Assembly (NCBI RefSeq): GCF_000621725.1 | Contig: NZ_JHXM01000009.1 | Location: 98,045 to 162,044, forward strand | Length of the DNA stretch: 64,000 nucleotides | Reading direction: 5' to 3' | Source of the DNA: Xylanibacter brevis ATCC 19188 | GTDB taxonomy: Bacteria > Bacteroidota > Bacteroidia > Bacteroidales > Bacteroidaceae | Shown here: piece after piece, positions 49,551 through 57,453 of the stretch | Numbering within the stretch: the first letter of the stretch is position 1 | Layout of the letters: each line of letters starts with the position of its first letter | Program-made: the position numbers and the translations under genes | Notes under the pieces: model-generated | Seen by the model: the letters and a program-made list of their open reading frames with translations, nothing else | The model's database searches: none | Told to the model about the DNA's origin: nothing

Positions 49551-50588
49551 ATGCTAAATAATATACTTACACAAGAGGAATGTCAGCAGATGACAGCCCT
49601 CATCAAACAAAGTGAAACGATTGTCATCACCTGCCACCAGAACCCCGATGGCGATGCTTTAGGTTCTAGTTTAGGTTGGGCAGAATACCTGCGCGTGGTC
49701 TTTGGAAAGGAAGCACAAATCATCATTCCCGACCAATATCCCGACTATCTGCAGTGGATGCCTAACACACAAAAGATTGTACGCTATGACAAGTTCCAAC
49801 AGGGCTGCGAATGGACCTTGAAGAACTGTGACCTGATATTCTGCTTAGACTTCAACACAGCCTCGCGCGTGGATCAGATGCAACAGGCATTGAGTTCTTC
49901 GCCAGCCAGGAAGGTGCTGATAGATCACCATCCCAACCCCGATGTTGACACGGTATTGACCGTATCACACCCCAAGGCTTCTTCCACCTGCGAACTGGTG
50001 TTCCGCCTGGTATGGCAGATGGGAGGCTTCGAACAGTTGGATAAAAACTTTGCCATCCCCGTCTATTGCGGCATGATGACAGACACTGGCGGTTTCACCT
50101 ACAACTCGAGCGACCCAGACATCTTCTTCATCATCGGCGAATTGTTGACTAAGCATATCAACAAAGACAAGATCTATCGCAACGTGTTCCACAACTTCTC
50201 CGAGGATCGAATCCGCCTGATGGGCTACGTGATGTATCAGAGTCTGGTTGTTGACAGCGAGAGACATGCCAGTTTCTTCACGCTAACACGCGATGTACTG
50301 AAGAAGTTCAACTTCGTAAAGGGCGATGCTGAAGGCCTGGTCAACATGCCTCTCCAGATAAAAGGTCATAAGTTGAGCATCTCTTTGCGCGAAGATACCG
50401 AGAAGGAGAACACCATCTGGGTGAGCCTGCGCAGTGTTGACCAGTTCCCCTGCAACGAGATGGCAGCTCAATTCTTCAACGGTGGTGGCCATCTGAATGC
50501 CTCTGGCGGACGACTTCTCTGTTCGATGGACGAAGCCGTCAACATCACCAAGAGTGCTATTCTGGCCTTCGAGAAGCAACTGAAGTAA
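49551..50588 (+). CDS. nrnA: DHH family phosphoesterase (NrnA-type oligoribonuclease/pAp phosphatase)
   Basis: 345 aa from the ATG at 49551 (MLNNILTQEECQQMTALIK); a TTG at 49539 falls inside the promoter. NrnA-type enzymes degrade very short RNAs and 3'-phosphoadenosine 5'-phosphate. Seen: HQNPDGDALGSSLGWA, the metal ligand in CLDFNTASRVDQM, the DHH motif in VLIDHHPNPDVDT, MMTDTGGFTY, and the DHHA1 GGGHLNASGGR near the C-terminus. The length is typical. Confidence 0.94.
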   Translation: MLNNILTQEECQQMTALIKQSETIVITCHQNPDGDALGSSLGWAEYLRVVFGKEAQIIIPDQYPDYLQWMPNTQKIVRYDKFQQGCEWTLKNCDLIFCLDFNTASRVDQMQQALSSSPARKVLIDHHPNPDVDTVLTVSHPKASSTCELVFRLVWQMGGFEQLDKNFAIPVYCGMMTDTGGFTYNSSDPDIFFIIGELLTKHINKDKIYRNVFHNFSEDRIRLMGYVMYQSLVVDSERHASFFTLTRDVLKKFNFVKGDAEGLVNMPLQIKGHKLSISLREDTEKENTIWVSLRSVDQFPCNEMAAQFFNGGGHLNASGGRLLCSMDEAVNITKSAILAFEKQLK

Positions 50589-50663
50589 AAATGATAACCG
50601 TTAAATAAACACAAGCGGTAACAAATTCTTCACATATTCCAAGCCCTATTCACTTTTATTTCG

Positions 50664-50671
50664 TATCTTTG
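50664..50671 (+). promoter_or_regulatory. -7 box TATCTTTG of the DUF4827-like gene and glmM
   Basis: TATCTTTG lies 29 bp before the ATG at 50701; leader of about 23 nt. Confidence 0.6.
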
Positions 50672-50700
50672 CAGTTGATTTTTAGAACAAAAAAAGAAAC

Positions 50701-51333
50701 ATGAAGCATACCATCATAGCACTGCTGTCGCTGTTTTGCCTGGCCACCACATTTGTAGCTTGCAACGACTACGAGACCTATGGCGACAAGAAAAATAAAG
50801 AGCGCGCTGCTATCAAACAATTTCTGGCTGACTCTGCCATCAACGTGATTAGCGAGGATGTCTTCCACAAGCAGGGCGACATGACCGACAATAGCAAGAA
50901 CGAGTTCGTGTATATGAACAACACCGGCGTCTATATGCAGATTGTGCATAAAGGCTGCGGTGAGCCCTTGCGCGATGGCGAGAATAGCGACCTGATGGTC
51001 AGATTCCTCGAACTGTGTCTGCTGGACTCTACAGCTATCTACAACGACACCGCTCCCTATGATGTTGACGTGATGAACGTGCGTCGTCAAGGCAACGTGT
51101 TCACCGCCTCGCTGACAGACGGTGTTATGATGTCGGCATATAACACAGAGTCTGTACCCACAGGTTGGCTGGTGCCACTGAAGTACGTGAATGTAGGCCG
51201 TCCACGTACCGAAGACGATCACATTGCAAAAGTACGACTCATCGTGCCCCACACCCAAGGTCACAGCGTAGCCAGCAGCTATGTTTACCCCTATTATTAC
51301 GAAATTAGTTTTGTACGTTCTATTGATATATGA
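50701..51333 (+). CDS. DUF4827-like lipoprotein
   Basis: 210 aa. Lipoprotein signal MKHTIIALLSLFCLATTFVAC with Cys21, then NDYETYGDKKNKERAAIKQF. The mature part resembles an FKBP-like fold seen in this Bacteroidales family: FVYMNNTGVYMQIVHKGCG, MVRFLELCLLDSTAIYND, and a C-terminal strand PYYYEISFVRSIDI. Peptidyl-prolyl isomerase activity is not evident. It overlaps glmM by 4 nt and follows nrnA, an order I recall as common in Bacteroidales. Confidence 0.75.
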   Translation: MKHTIIALLSLFCLATTFVACNDYETYGDKKNKERAAIKQFLADSAINVISEDVFHKQGDMTDNSKNEFVYMNNTGVYMQIVHKGCGEPLRDGENSDLMVRFLELCLLDSTAIYNDTAPYDVDVMNVRRQGNVFTASLTDGVMMSAYNTESVPTGWLVPLKYVNVGRPRTEDDHIAKVRLIVPHTQGHSVASSYVYPYYYEISFVRSIDI

Positions 51334-52703
51334 CACTGATTAAATCCATTTCAGGTATCCGCGGAACAATCGGCGGACATACGGGCGACACGCTCAACCC
51401 ACTTGACATTGTTAAGTTCACAACAGCCTACGCCACCTTTATTGGCGGCAAGCGCATCGTAGTAGGTCGCGACGGCCGTATCTCTGGCCCCATGGTTCGC
51501 GACGTGGTCTGCGGCACATTGGTAGGAATGGGCTACGAAGTGATTGACATTGGCTTGGCCACCACACCAACCACCGAGTTGGCCGTACGCTGGCACAAGG
51601 CTGATGGCGGTATTATCATCACTGCCAGCCACAACCCCACTCAGTGGAACGCGCTGAAGTTGCTGAACCGCGAGGGTGAGTTCCTGACAGCTGCCGACGG
51701 TGCCGAGGTGCTGCGCATTGCTGAAGCCGAAGACTTCAACTACGCCCCTGTAGAGAAGTTGGGACGCGTCATCACCGACGACACCATGAACCAGCAGCAC
51801 ATCCAGTCAGTGCTCAACCTGCGACTGGTTGATGTAGAAGCTATCAAACAGCGCAAGTTCCGTGTCTGTGCAGATACAATCAATTCGGTTGGCGGCATCA
51901 TCCTGCCCGAGCTCTTCAAGGCCCTTGGCGTGGAGTTCGAGATTCTGAATGGAGAATGCACCGGTCAGTTTGCTCATAATCCCGAGCCATTGGAGAAGAA
52001 CCTGCAGGGTATCATGGACAAGATGCGTCAGGGAGGCTTTGATCTCGGTATCGTGGTCGATCCCGATGTTGACCGTTTGGCTTTCATCTGTGAGGACGGC
52101 AAGATGTTTGGTGAAGAATACACACTGGTCAGCGTAGCCGACTACGTGCTGTCACACGACAAGGGCAACACCGTCAGCAACCTGTCTTCTACCCGTGCTC
52201 TGCGCGATGTCACCGAGAAACACGGAGGCAAATACACCGCTGCAGCTGTCGGCGAGGTCAACGTCACCACAAAGATGAAAGAGGTGGGTGCCGTTATCGG
52301 TGGCGAAGGCAATGGCGGTGTCATCTATCCCGAGAGCCACTACGGTCGCGATGCACTGGTAGGCATCGGCCTGTTCCTGAGCAGTCTGGCTCAGAAAGGC
52401 ATGAAGGCCAGCGAGCTGCGCAAGACCTTCCCCGACTATCAGATAGCCAAGAACCGCATTGACCTGACTCCCGAGACCGACGTAGATGCCATTCTGGTGA
52501 AGGTGAAGGAGATGTTTGCCGGTGATCCCGAGGCCACGGTCAACGACATCGATGGTGTAAAGATTGACTTCCCCACCATGTGGGTTCATCTGCGCAAGTC
52601 AAATACAGAGCCCATCATCCGCGTTTACAGCGAGGCTCAAACCATGGAAGAGGCCGACGCCATCGGCAAGAAGCTGATGCAGGTGGTCTATGACATGCAA
52701 TAA
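51330..52703 (+). CDS. glmM: Phosphoglucosamine mutase
   Basis: 457 aa. It converts glucosamine-6-phosphate to glucosamine-1-phosphate for cell-wall precursors. Seen: SGIRGTIGGHTGDTLNPLDI, IVVGRDGRISGPMV, the phospho-Ser loop ITASHNPTQWNALKLLN, the metal loop VVDPDVDRLAFICEDG, GGEGNGGVIYPESHYGRDAL and the phosphate-binding LRKSNTEPIIRVYSEA. The wording could also fit phosphomannomutase; TASHNP with GEGNGG is the type usually called GlmM in this phylum. It is coupled to the upstream lipoprotein gene. Confidence 0.9.
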   Translation: MTLIKSISGIRGTIGGHTGDTLNPLDIVKFTTAYATFIGGKRIVVGRDGRISGPMVRDVVCGTLVGMGYEVIDIGLATTPTTELAVRWHKADGGIIITASHNPTQWNALKLLNREGEFLTAADGAEVLRIAEAEDFNYAPVEKLGRVITDDTMNQQHIQSVLNLRLVDVEAIKQRKFRVCADTINSVGGIILPELFKALGVEFEILNGECTGQFAHNPEPLEKNLQGIMDKMRQGGFDLGIVVDPDVDRLAFICEDGKMFGEEYTLVSVADYVLSHDKGNTVSNLSSTRALRDVTEKHGGKYTAAAVGEVNVTTKMKEVGAVIGGEGNGGVIYPESHYGRDALVGIGLFLSSLAQKGMKASELRKTFPDYQIAKNRIDLTPETDVDAILVKVKEMFAGDPEATVNDIDGVKIDFPTMWVHLRKSNTEPIIRVYSEAQTMEEADAIGKKLMQVVYDMQ

Positions 52704-52725
52704 TGCTCACAACACATACAATTAG

Positions 52726-52767
52726 AAAGACAGCTGCTTTGCTATTCACAAAGCAGCTGTCTTTTTT
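52726..52767. terminator. Terminator between glmM and crp-like gene
   Basis: AAAGACAGCTGCTTT / AAAGCAGCTGTCTTT with a 9-nt loop and T tracts, in the gap between convergent genes. Confidence 0.8.
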
Positions 52768-52814
52768 CTATGCTGTTCTTTTTCTATGCTCTTCTTTTTA
52801 TCACTCTTCATTTT

Positions 52815-53477
52815 CTACATAAACAAGCGTTCCAACGAGGGGATGATAATTCGTCCGCGAGCCAGTTGAAGCAGTCCTTCGTCCTGCATAGCGTTCAGTT
52901 CGCGCGACACGTCCAACCGGCTATCGCCTACCTCCTGCGCCAGGTGGCGCATCAGGATATGGAACTCCTTTTGTCCGGCAGGATAGGTACAGTGGTCCAA
53001 CATAAAACGAACGATGCGTTCACGCAGACTCTTCGGCGCGCGCCGCCAAGGCAGATGTGCACGTCGTTGCGACTGTGTGGACAGGAGGTTAAGCATGTTC
53101 AATCGGAATATCAGGAAGTCATCGAGCAAACGCAGCACCTCGTCTTTCGATAGAAGGATAAAGTGGGCTTCGGTCAGTGTGTTCACCGTATAGAGATACT
53201 GCGGTTGTGCACCAAACAGCACCTCGGGCTGCACCAACCAAGGCGCGTGCACCTGTTCTGTAACCATATAAGTATGATCATCGCTCTGGCGTTCAAACTC
53301 AAGTTTTCCACTTATCAAGAAAAGCAGTTGACTGCAAGTATCACCTTCACGAATAATCGTCTTTCGTGGCGGTTGCTTTTGAAACCCGAACTTAGTATTA
53401 CCGGCCAGCTGCAACAGTTCCGCACGGCTCATGCCTTGGAACAACGGGAATTGTAGCAGTTGGTCGTAGATGCGCAT
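52815..53477 (-). CDS. Crp/Fnr family transcriptional regulator
   Basis: 220 aa. An N-terminal cyclic-nucleotide-binding-like beta-roll (LLFLISGKLEFERQSDDHTYMV, though the cAMP phosphate motif FGExALLxxxxRxA is missing) is followed by a C-terminal winged helix (LMRHLAQEVGDSRLDVSRELNAMQDEGLLQLARGRIIIP). No Cys cluster for an iron-sulfur centre is seen. Effector and targets are unknown. It is the last gene of the minus-strand operon and follows apbE by 8 bp. Confidence 0.88.
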   Translation of the reverse strand: MRIYDQLLQFPLFQGMSRAELLQLAGNTKFGFQKQPPRKTIIREGDTCSQLLFLISGKLEFERQSDDHTYMVTEQVHAPWLVQPEVLFGAQPQYLYTVNTLTEAHFILLSKDEVLRLLDDFLIFRLNMLNLLSTQSQRRAHLPWRRAPKSLRERIVRFMLDHCTYPAGQKEFHILMRHLAQEVGDSRLDVSRELNAMQDEGLLQLARGRIIIPSLERLFM

Positions 53478-53485
53478 AACGAGAA

Positions 53486-54424
53486 CTATTCAACGATCAT
53501 ATCCTTCACAGCATCAGAACACCACACCACAGGATGGCCCTCTTCATCGTTGTATATGAGATAGGCAGCCAACTCAGGATGACGGGCCAACAGCTCTTTA
53601 GCCTTGTCAACCCCCATCACCATGAACGACGTAGCATAAGCATCGGCCATAGCACACTCGTCGGCAAATACCGTGGCCGACAACAGCGTCAGTTGAACGG
53701 GATAGCCCGTACGAGGATCAATGGTATGTGCATACTTCTTTCCATCCTTGTAATAGAAGTTGCGATAATTGCCACTGGTCGCCATAGCCTTGTCTGTGAT
53801 GCTCAGTACGGCCTGCATCTCGCCGTCAATACTCAGCGAGTCGTCCACAGGCTTCATCACGCCAATGCGCCAAGGCAGGTCATTGGGGCTCTTTCCTTTG
53901 ACAACCACCTCGCCACCGATCTCCACCATATAGTCTGTAATACCCTTAGCATCGAGCAGACGAGCCACCTCGTCGCAACCAAAGCCCTTGGCTATGGCGC
54001 TGAAGTCCAACTGGTCGCGCACCTTCAGCAGGCTGTCCACCTGCTCTTTGGTGGGCAACTGCTCATGTTTGAAACCAAAGCCCCAGGCATTGACCAGCGG
54101 TGCCACAGTAATGTCGAAGGCACCCTCTGTCTCTTTATTGACAGTCTGAGCCAACTGGTAGAGCGACTTATACATCTCACTCTGAGGCCACTGCTCGCCT
54201 CTGTTCAGATGAGAGACCGTCGATTCCTCGTTAAACATCGAGAACTCGCCGTCAACAGCCATCAGTGTTTTTTCAATTTCTTCCTGCAAGTCTTTGTCGT
54301 AGGCATAGGTCACGTGATAAACCGTTCCAAAGATCATGCCATTGTTTTTCTGATACTCGTGCGACCGACAGGCCGACAACAGAACGACACAGAGTGCAGC
54401 CAGTAAAACAGTTGTCTGTTTCAT
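53486..54424 (-). CDS. apbE: FAD:protein FMN transferase, lipoprotein
   Basis: 312 aa. Lipoprotein signal MKQTTVLLAALCVVLLSACRS. It attaches FMN covalently to Ser or Thr in targets such as the Na+-NQR and Rnf subunits on the outer side of the membrane. Seen: MIFGTVYHVTY, SMFNEESTVSHLNRGE, NAWGFGF, LDFSAIAKGFGCDEVARLLD, MVEIGGEVVVKG and the Mg-binding region MATSGNYRNFYYKDGKKYAHTIDPRTGYP. Nearby DUF6048/DUF6452 genes have no known link. Confidence 0.95.
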   Translation of the reverse strand: MKQTTVLLAALCVVLLSACRSHEYQKNNGMIFGTVYHVTYAYDKDLQEEIEKTLMAVDGEFSMFNEESTVSHLNRGEQWPQSEMYKSLYQLAQTVNKETEGAFDITVAPLVNAWGFGFKHEQLPTKEQVDSLLKVRDQLDFSAIAKGFGCDEVARLLDAKGITDYMVEIGGEVVVKGKSPNDLPWRIGVMKPVDDSLSIDGEMQAVLSITDKAMATSGNYRNFYYKDGKKYAHTIDPRTGYPVQLTLLSATVFADECAMADAYATSFMVMGVDKAKELLARHPELAAYLIYNDEEGHPVVWCSDAVKDMIVE

Positions 54425-54426
54425 CT

Positions 54427-55116
54427 TTAAATATCAATACTTACGTTAAACGTTGCTCCCAGATTGCCCGTGTCCTGTAGGCCATAACCAGGCACATACC
54501 AAGCCTGACCAATCTGATTATCATTGTGCGACATGCGCATGCGATAGCGAACGCTCCACCCCAGATGCAGCGGACCAGCCACCTTGGCATCGATGCCGAA
54601 CAGCACCTCGGCCCAGTGCTGATAGAGTCGCAGCCCTTTCACGTCGGTGGCAGCATCCCATTGCCATACAGGATCCTGCGTAGCGGGTTCCGAGATGTCC
54701 ACCTTATAATTCGTATAGGCATAGCGCACACCTGCAAAGATACGATTGCCCGTATGCTTCTTCTTCATGATGTTCACATCGACGCCCACTCGAAAATAGG
54801 GTGCCTTCGTACGGTAGGTGATATGCGTCACAGCATCATTCTCATGACTGGCCTTGCCATAGCCCACCTCTACAATTGGGAAATACTGGTCATGCAGATT
54901 CAGTCGCAACGCACCCTCGTACTGTCCGTAGTCGCCCAACATCATCTGTGCAGCACCCACCAAGTCGGCCGACACTGCAAAGCCGCGAAAGAGGGGCACG
55001 CTATCGCGCTCCAACTTCAAGAAGCCCTGTGCGAATACCGTCTGCTGCCCCATCAGCAGCAACAGACTAATGGCTATTCTTGAAATGTATCTCGATATGT
55101 TTCGCTGATATGTCAT
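54427..55116 (-). CDS. DUF6048-like outer-membrane protein
   Basis: 229 aa. A basic N-terminus and hydrophobic stretch (ISRIAISLLLLMGQQTVFAQG) form the signal; the rest reads as alternating amphipathic beta-strands (AVSADLVGAAQMMLGDYGQYEGALRLNL, RIFAGVRYAYTNYKVDI), ending in a terminal strand NLGATFNVSIDI, as in a small beta-barrel. No catalytic motif. The start overlaps the preceding gene by 50 nt, more than coupling usually needs; the only later Met would lose the signal peptide, so the overlap is accepted. Function unknown. Confidence 0.65.
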   Translation of the reverse strand: MTYQRNISRYISRIAISLLLLMGQQTVFAQGFLKLERDSVPLFRGFAVSADLVGAAQMMLGDYGQYEGALRLNLHDQYFPIVEVGYGKASHENDAVTHITYRTKAPYFRVGVDVNIMKKKHTGNRIFAGVRYAYTNYKVDISEPATQDPVWQWDAATDVKGLRLYQHWAEVLFGIDAKVAGPLHLGWSVRYRMRMSHNDNQIGQAWYVPGYGLQDTGNLGATFNVSIDI

Positions 55117-55543
55117 AGGTCACAGATGGATTGAGAATAAACAAAGTATCGATGGCTACATGCGTGGCGCTGACCTGAGTGATATGATGGAAGAAATGTG
55201 TAGCACAGTCAACCGACTCAAAGTGTGGGATATCATCTTTCTTGATCCACACCGTATCAACAGTCATTGCCTTCTGCTTATTGACGATCTGGAACACAAG
55301 AGTATCTACAGGCTGACCACTGCTCATGGGCAAAGCAAACTTGGTGAGCCCCACCCCACGGTTCAGCAAGATGGTGTCCTGTCGGTCGGCCCTCTTTGTC
55401 AGCACGGTCAACGTGTCTTTGAGCGTATCGTTCAGCACATAGTTCACTTCTACCGTGGTCTGTATAGGACAATCGATGCTAGAGCAAGCTGCGAAGCCCA
55501 CTGCAGCCATCATCCACAAAGCCACCCGTCTCAGTTGCATCAT
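55067..55543 (-). CDS. DUF6452-like small lipoprotein
   Basis: 158 aa. Signal MMQLRRVALWMMAAVGFAACSS with a lipobox Cys at about 20. The mature part is beta-rich (TVEVNYVLNDTLKDTLTVLTK, PVDTLVFQIVNKQKAMTVDTV) and ends in a conserved His/Cys stretch (VDCATHFFHHITQVSATHV). It overlaps the GT2 gene by 4 nt and the DUF6048-like gene by 50 nt. The pair DUF6452-DUF6048 commonly occurs together in Bacteroidetes; the job is unknown, probably in the envelope. Confidence 0.65.
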   Translation of the reverse strand: MMQLRRVALWMMAAVGFAACSSIDCPIQTTVEVNYVLNDTLKDTLTVLTKRADRQDTILLNRGVGLTKFALPMSSGQPVDTLVFQIVNKQKAMTVDTVWIKKDDIPHFESVDCATHFFHHITQVSATHVAIDTLFILNPSVTYDISAKHIEIHFKNSH

Positions 55544-56493
55544 ATCTTCGTCTCTATCTGATAGTCATTACGATTGTTCGACGTGCGGCTCACCAAATCA
55601 CCCAAGAAGCCCGTCAGGAAGAACTGTGTTCCCATCATCATCATGGTCAAAGAGATGTAGAAGAAGGGAGACTCCGTGACCAGACGCTCAGGTATTCCTG
55701 CAGCCAGACAGTATAGCTTGTTGGCACCGATGATGACAGCAGACAAGAAGCCTACTAAGAACATCAGTGTGCCGAGGAAGCCGAACACATGCATTGGCTT
55801 CTTGCCAAACGTAGAGAGGAACCACAGTGTGAGCAGATCCAGATAGCCATTGACAAAGCGGTTCCACCCCATAAACTTAGAGGTGCCATACTTACGCGCC
55901 TGGTGATGCACCACCTTCTCGCCGATCTTGTTAAAACCAGCCTGCTTGGCCAGATAAGGGATATAGCGATGCATCTCGCCATACACCTCAATATTTTTCA
56001 CCACATCCCGGCGATAGGCCTTCAGACCGCAGTTGAAGTCATGCAGGTTGCGGATGCCACTCACCTTGCGGGCAGTGGCATTAAAGAGCTTGGTGGGCAG
56101 CGTTTTCGACAGTGGGTCGTAGCGCTTCTGCTTATAACCGCTCACCAGGTCGTACTTCTCCTCGGTAATCATCCGGTAGAGTGCCGGAATCTCATCGGGT
56201 GAGTCCTGCAGATCGGCATCCATCGTGATCACCACATCACCTTGTGCCTCGGCAAAACCACAGTAGAGTGCGGGGCTCTTGCCGTAGTTGCGGCGAAACT
56301 TGATACCCTTCACCTGAGGCGAACGAGCCTGCAGCTGTTTGATAATCTCCCATGAACCATCGGTAGAGCCATCGCTGATGAAGATCACCTCGTAAGAGAA
56401 ATTGTTCTCCTGCATCACGCGCTCAATCCAACCGTAAAGTTCGCCAATTGATTCTTCCTCGTTATAAAGAGGTATTACAACTGATATATCCAT
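55540..56493 (-). CDS. Membrane glycosyltransferase family 2 (DPM1/ArnC-like)
   Basis: 317 aa from the ATG at 56493 (MDISVVIPLYNEEESIGELY); an ATG at 56514 would add seven residues. Seen: the donor-site Asp in ISDGSTDGSWEII, FRRNYGKSPALYCGF, the metal motif DADLQDSPDEIP, HDFNCGLKAYRRD, and two C-terminal membrane segments (about 228-255 and 275-300). Such enzymes usually transfer a sugar to undecaprenyl or dolichyl phosphate. It overlaps DUF6452 by 4 nt and follows the DUF4199 gene. Confidence 0.9.
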   Translation of the reverse strand: MDISVVIPLYNEEESIGELYGWIERVMQENNFSYEVIFISDGSTDGSWEIIKQLQARSPQVKGIKFRRNYGKSPALYCGFAEAQGDVVITMDADLQDSPDEIPALYRMITEEKYDLVSGYKQKRYDPLSKTLPTKLFNATARKVSGIRNLHDFNCGLKAYRRDVVKNIEVYGEMHRYIPYLAKQAGFNKIGEKVVHHQARKYGTSKFMGWNRFVNGYLDLLTLWFLSTFGKKPMHVFGFLGTLMFLVGFLSAVIIGANKLYCLAAGIPERLVTESPFFYISLTMMMMGTQFFLTGFLGDLVSRTSNNRNDYQIETKI

Positions 56494-56521
56494 GCTATTC
56501 TTTTGATTATTCAAGAAAACG

Positions 56522-57061
56522 TTAGCTATTCACACTGGCCTTTCGCTGCAAAAGTCCGGCAATGGGCAATCCCATCACCACGCCCATCATCAAATGAGTG
56601 GTGAGCAGGTTCAGCGACAGATCTATCGGGCGCAACGAGCCCAGTGAGTTCAAAGCATCGTCAACCATCTGTTGCATGCCTGCCTGCTTGATAACCTCAG
56701 CATTCTCAGGCAGCTCCATCATCTTGGCATACATCGCCAACAGGTAGCCCTGATCCAGGAAGTTGAAGTAGCAGAACTGAGCAATGGCAAAAAGCACTGA
56801 GCCATAGAAGAACGACATGATGACGTATGCCCAGGCACGCAGAAACGAGATGTTGCCTTCCAACCCGTAGTCACGGAAGTGTTTCAAGCGCTTCCATACG
56901 AGTATTGGCGTGGCAAAAGCCAATAATAAAGCCACAAGACTTAAGGTCGGTGTGGCCAGTCCTAAAAGGTAAAAGGCAAAGCTGGCAATCCAGAGAAGTG
57001 CCAACCAGAACCCGTCTGAACGGGCAAAGGCCTTTAACTGTATATAGTCCGTTGGGGTCAA
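56522..57061 (-). CDS. DUF4199 membrane protein
   Basis: 179 aa. About four hydrophobic helices: FWLALLWIASFAFYLLGL, LSLVALLLAFATPILVW, AYVIMSFFYGSVLFAIAQFC and LTTHLMMGVVMGLPIAGLL; between them is a soluble stretch (KMMELPENAEVIKQAGMQQMV). This architecture and the following GT2 gene fit DUF4199. Function unknown; the conserved pairing with the GT2 gene suggests a shared membrane step. First gene of its operon. Confidence 0.8.
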   Translation of the reverse strand: MTPTDYIQLKAFARSDGFWLALLWIASFAFYLLGLATPTLSLVALLLAFATPILVWKRLKHFRDYGLEGNISFLRAWAYVIMSFFYGSVLFAIAQFCYFNFLDQGYLLAMYAKMMELPENAEVIKQAGMQQMVDDALNSLGSLRPIDLSLNLLTTHLMMGVVMGLPIAGLLQRKASVNS

Positions 57062-57099
57062 TTAATTAACTATTTTGAATTATAACATGAAAAACGATG

Positions 57100-57107
57100 C
57101 AAATATA
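57100..57107 (-). promoter_or_regulatory. -7 box TATATTTG of the DUF4199-GT2 operon
   Basis: CAAATATA on the plus strand, 38 bp upstream of the start at 57061. Confidence 0.5.
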
Positions 57108-57202
57108 CGCATTTTCCGCCACATAACACGGACGTTGTCTTAAAAAATAGTTAAAACAATAAAAATCCCAACTATTCATTCTTAATTCTTAATTTTATTA
57201 TG

Positions 57203-57210
57203 TACCTTTG
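57203..57210 (+). promoter_or_regulatory. -7 box TACCTTTG of the SRP RNA / tRNA-Thr unit
   Basis: TACCTTTG lies 20 nt before the SRP RNA. The upstream region is AT-rich with no clear TTTG. Confidence 0.6.
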
Positions 57211-57230
57211 CACCCGCTTAAAAGCAACCA

Positions 57231-57328
57231 CGGGTAAGTCCTGTACGGCCAGCTCCCTTGGAATCCCCCAGGACGGGAACGTAGCAAGGGTACTTGGTTG
57301 TAGCGGCGCGATATAGATCGCTTACCCA
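57231..57328 (+). ncRNA. ffs: Signal recognition particle RNA (4.5S type)
   Basis: About 98 nt. The conserved apical domain reads CTCCCTTGGAATCCCCCAGG, then ACGGGAACGTAGCAAGGGTA; the symmetric loop and GNAA-like tetraloop region that binds Ffh can be recognised. The ends pair as GGGTAAG (57232-57238) with CTTACCC (57321-57327). It is a small SRP RNA without an Alu domain, which targets membrane proteins to the translocon. It is immediately followed by tRNA-Thr in one transcript. Confidence 0.9.
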
Positions 57329-57331
57329 CCC

Positions 57332-57405
57332 GCCTCTTTAGCTCAGTTGGCCAGAGCACGTGATTTGTAATCTCGGGGTCGTTGGTTCGAATCCGACAAG
57401 AGGCT
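57332..57405 (+). tRNA. tRNA-Thr (anticodon TGT)
   Basis: 74 nt. Acceptor GCCTCTT / AAGAGGC, D arm AGCTCAGTTGGCCAGAGC, anticodon TGT in GATTTGTAATC, T arm with GGTTCGAATCC. Discriminator T; no CCA encoded. It lies 4 nt after the SRP RNA. Confidence 0.96.
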
Positions 57406-57415
57406 CACCCAAATG

Positions 57416-57445
57416 AAAAAGGACAGACGCAACGTCTGTCCTTTT
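57416..57445. terminator. Terminator after tRNA-Thr, shared with hemG
   Basis: AAAAAGGACAGACG / CGTCTGTCCTTTTT, 3-nt loop, T tracts on both strands, between the tRNA and the convergent hemG gene. Confidence 0.85.
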
Positions 57446-57453
57446 TTTGTTTT

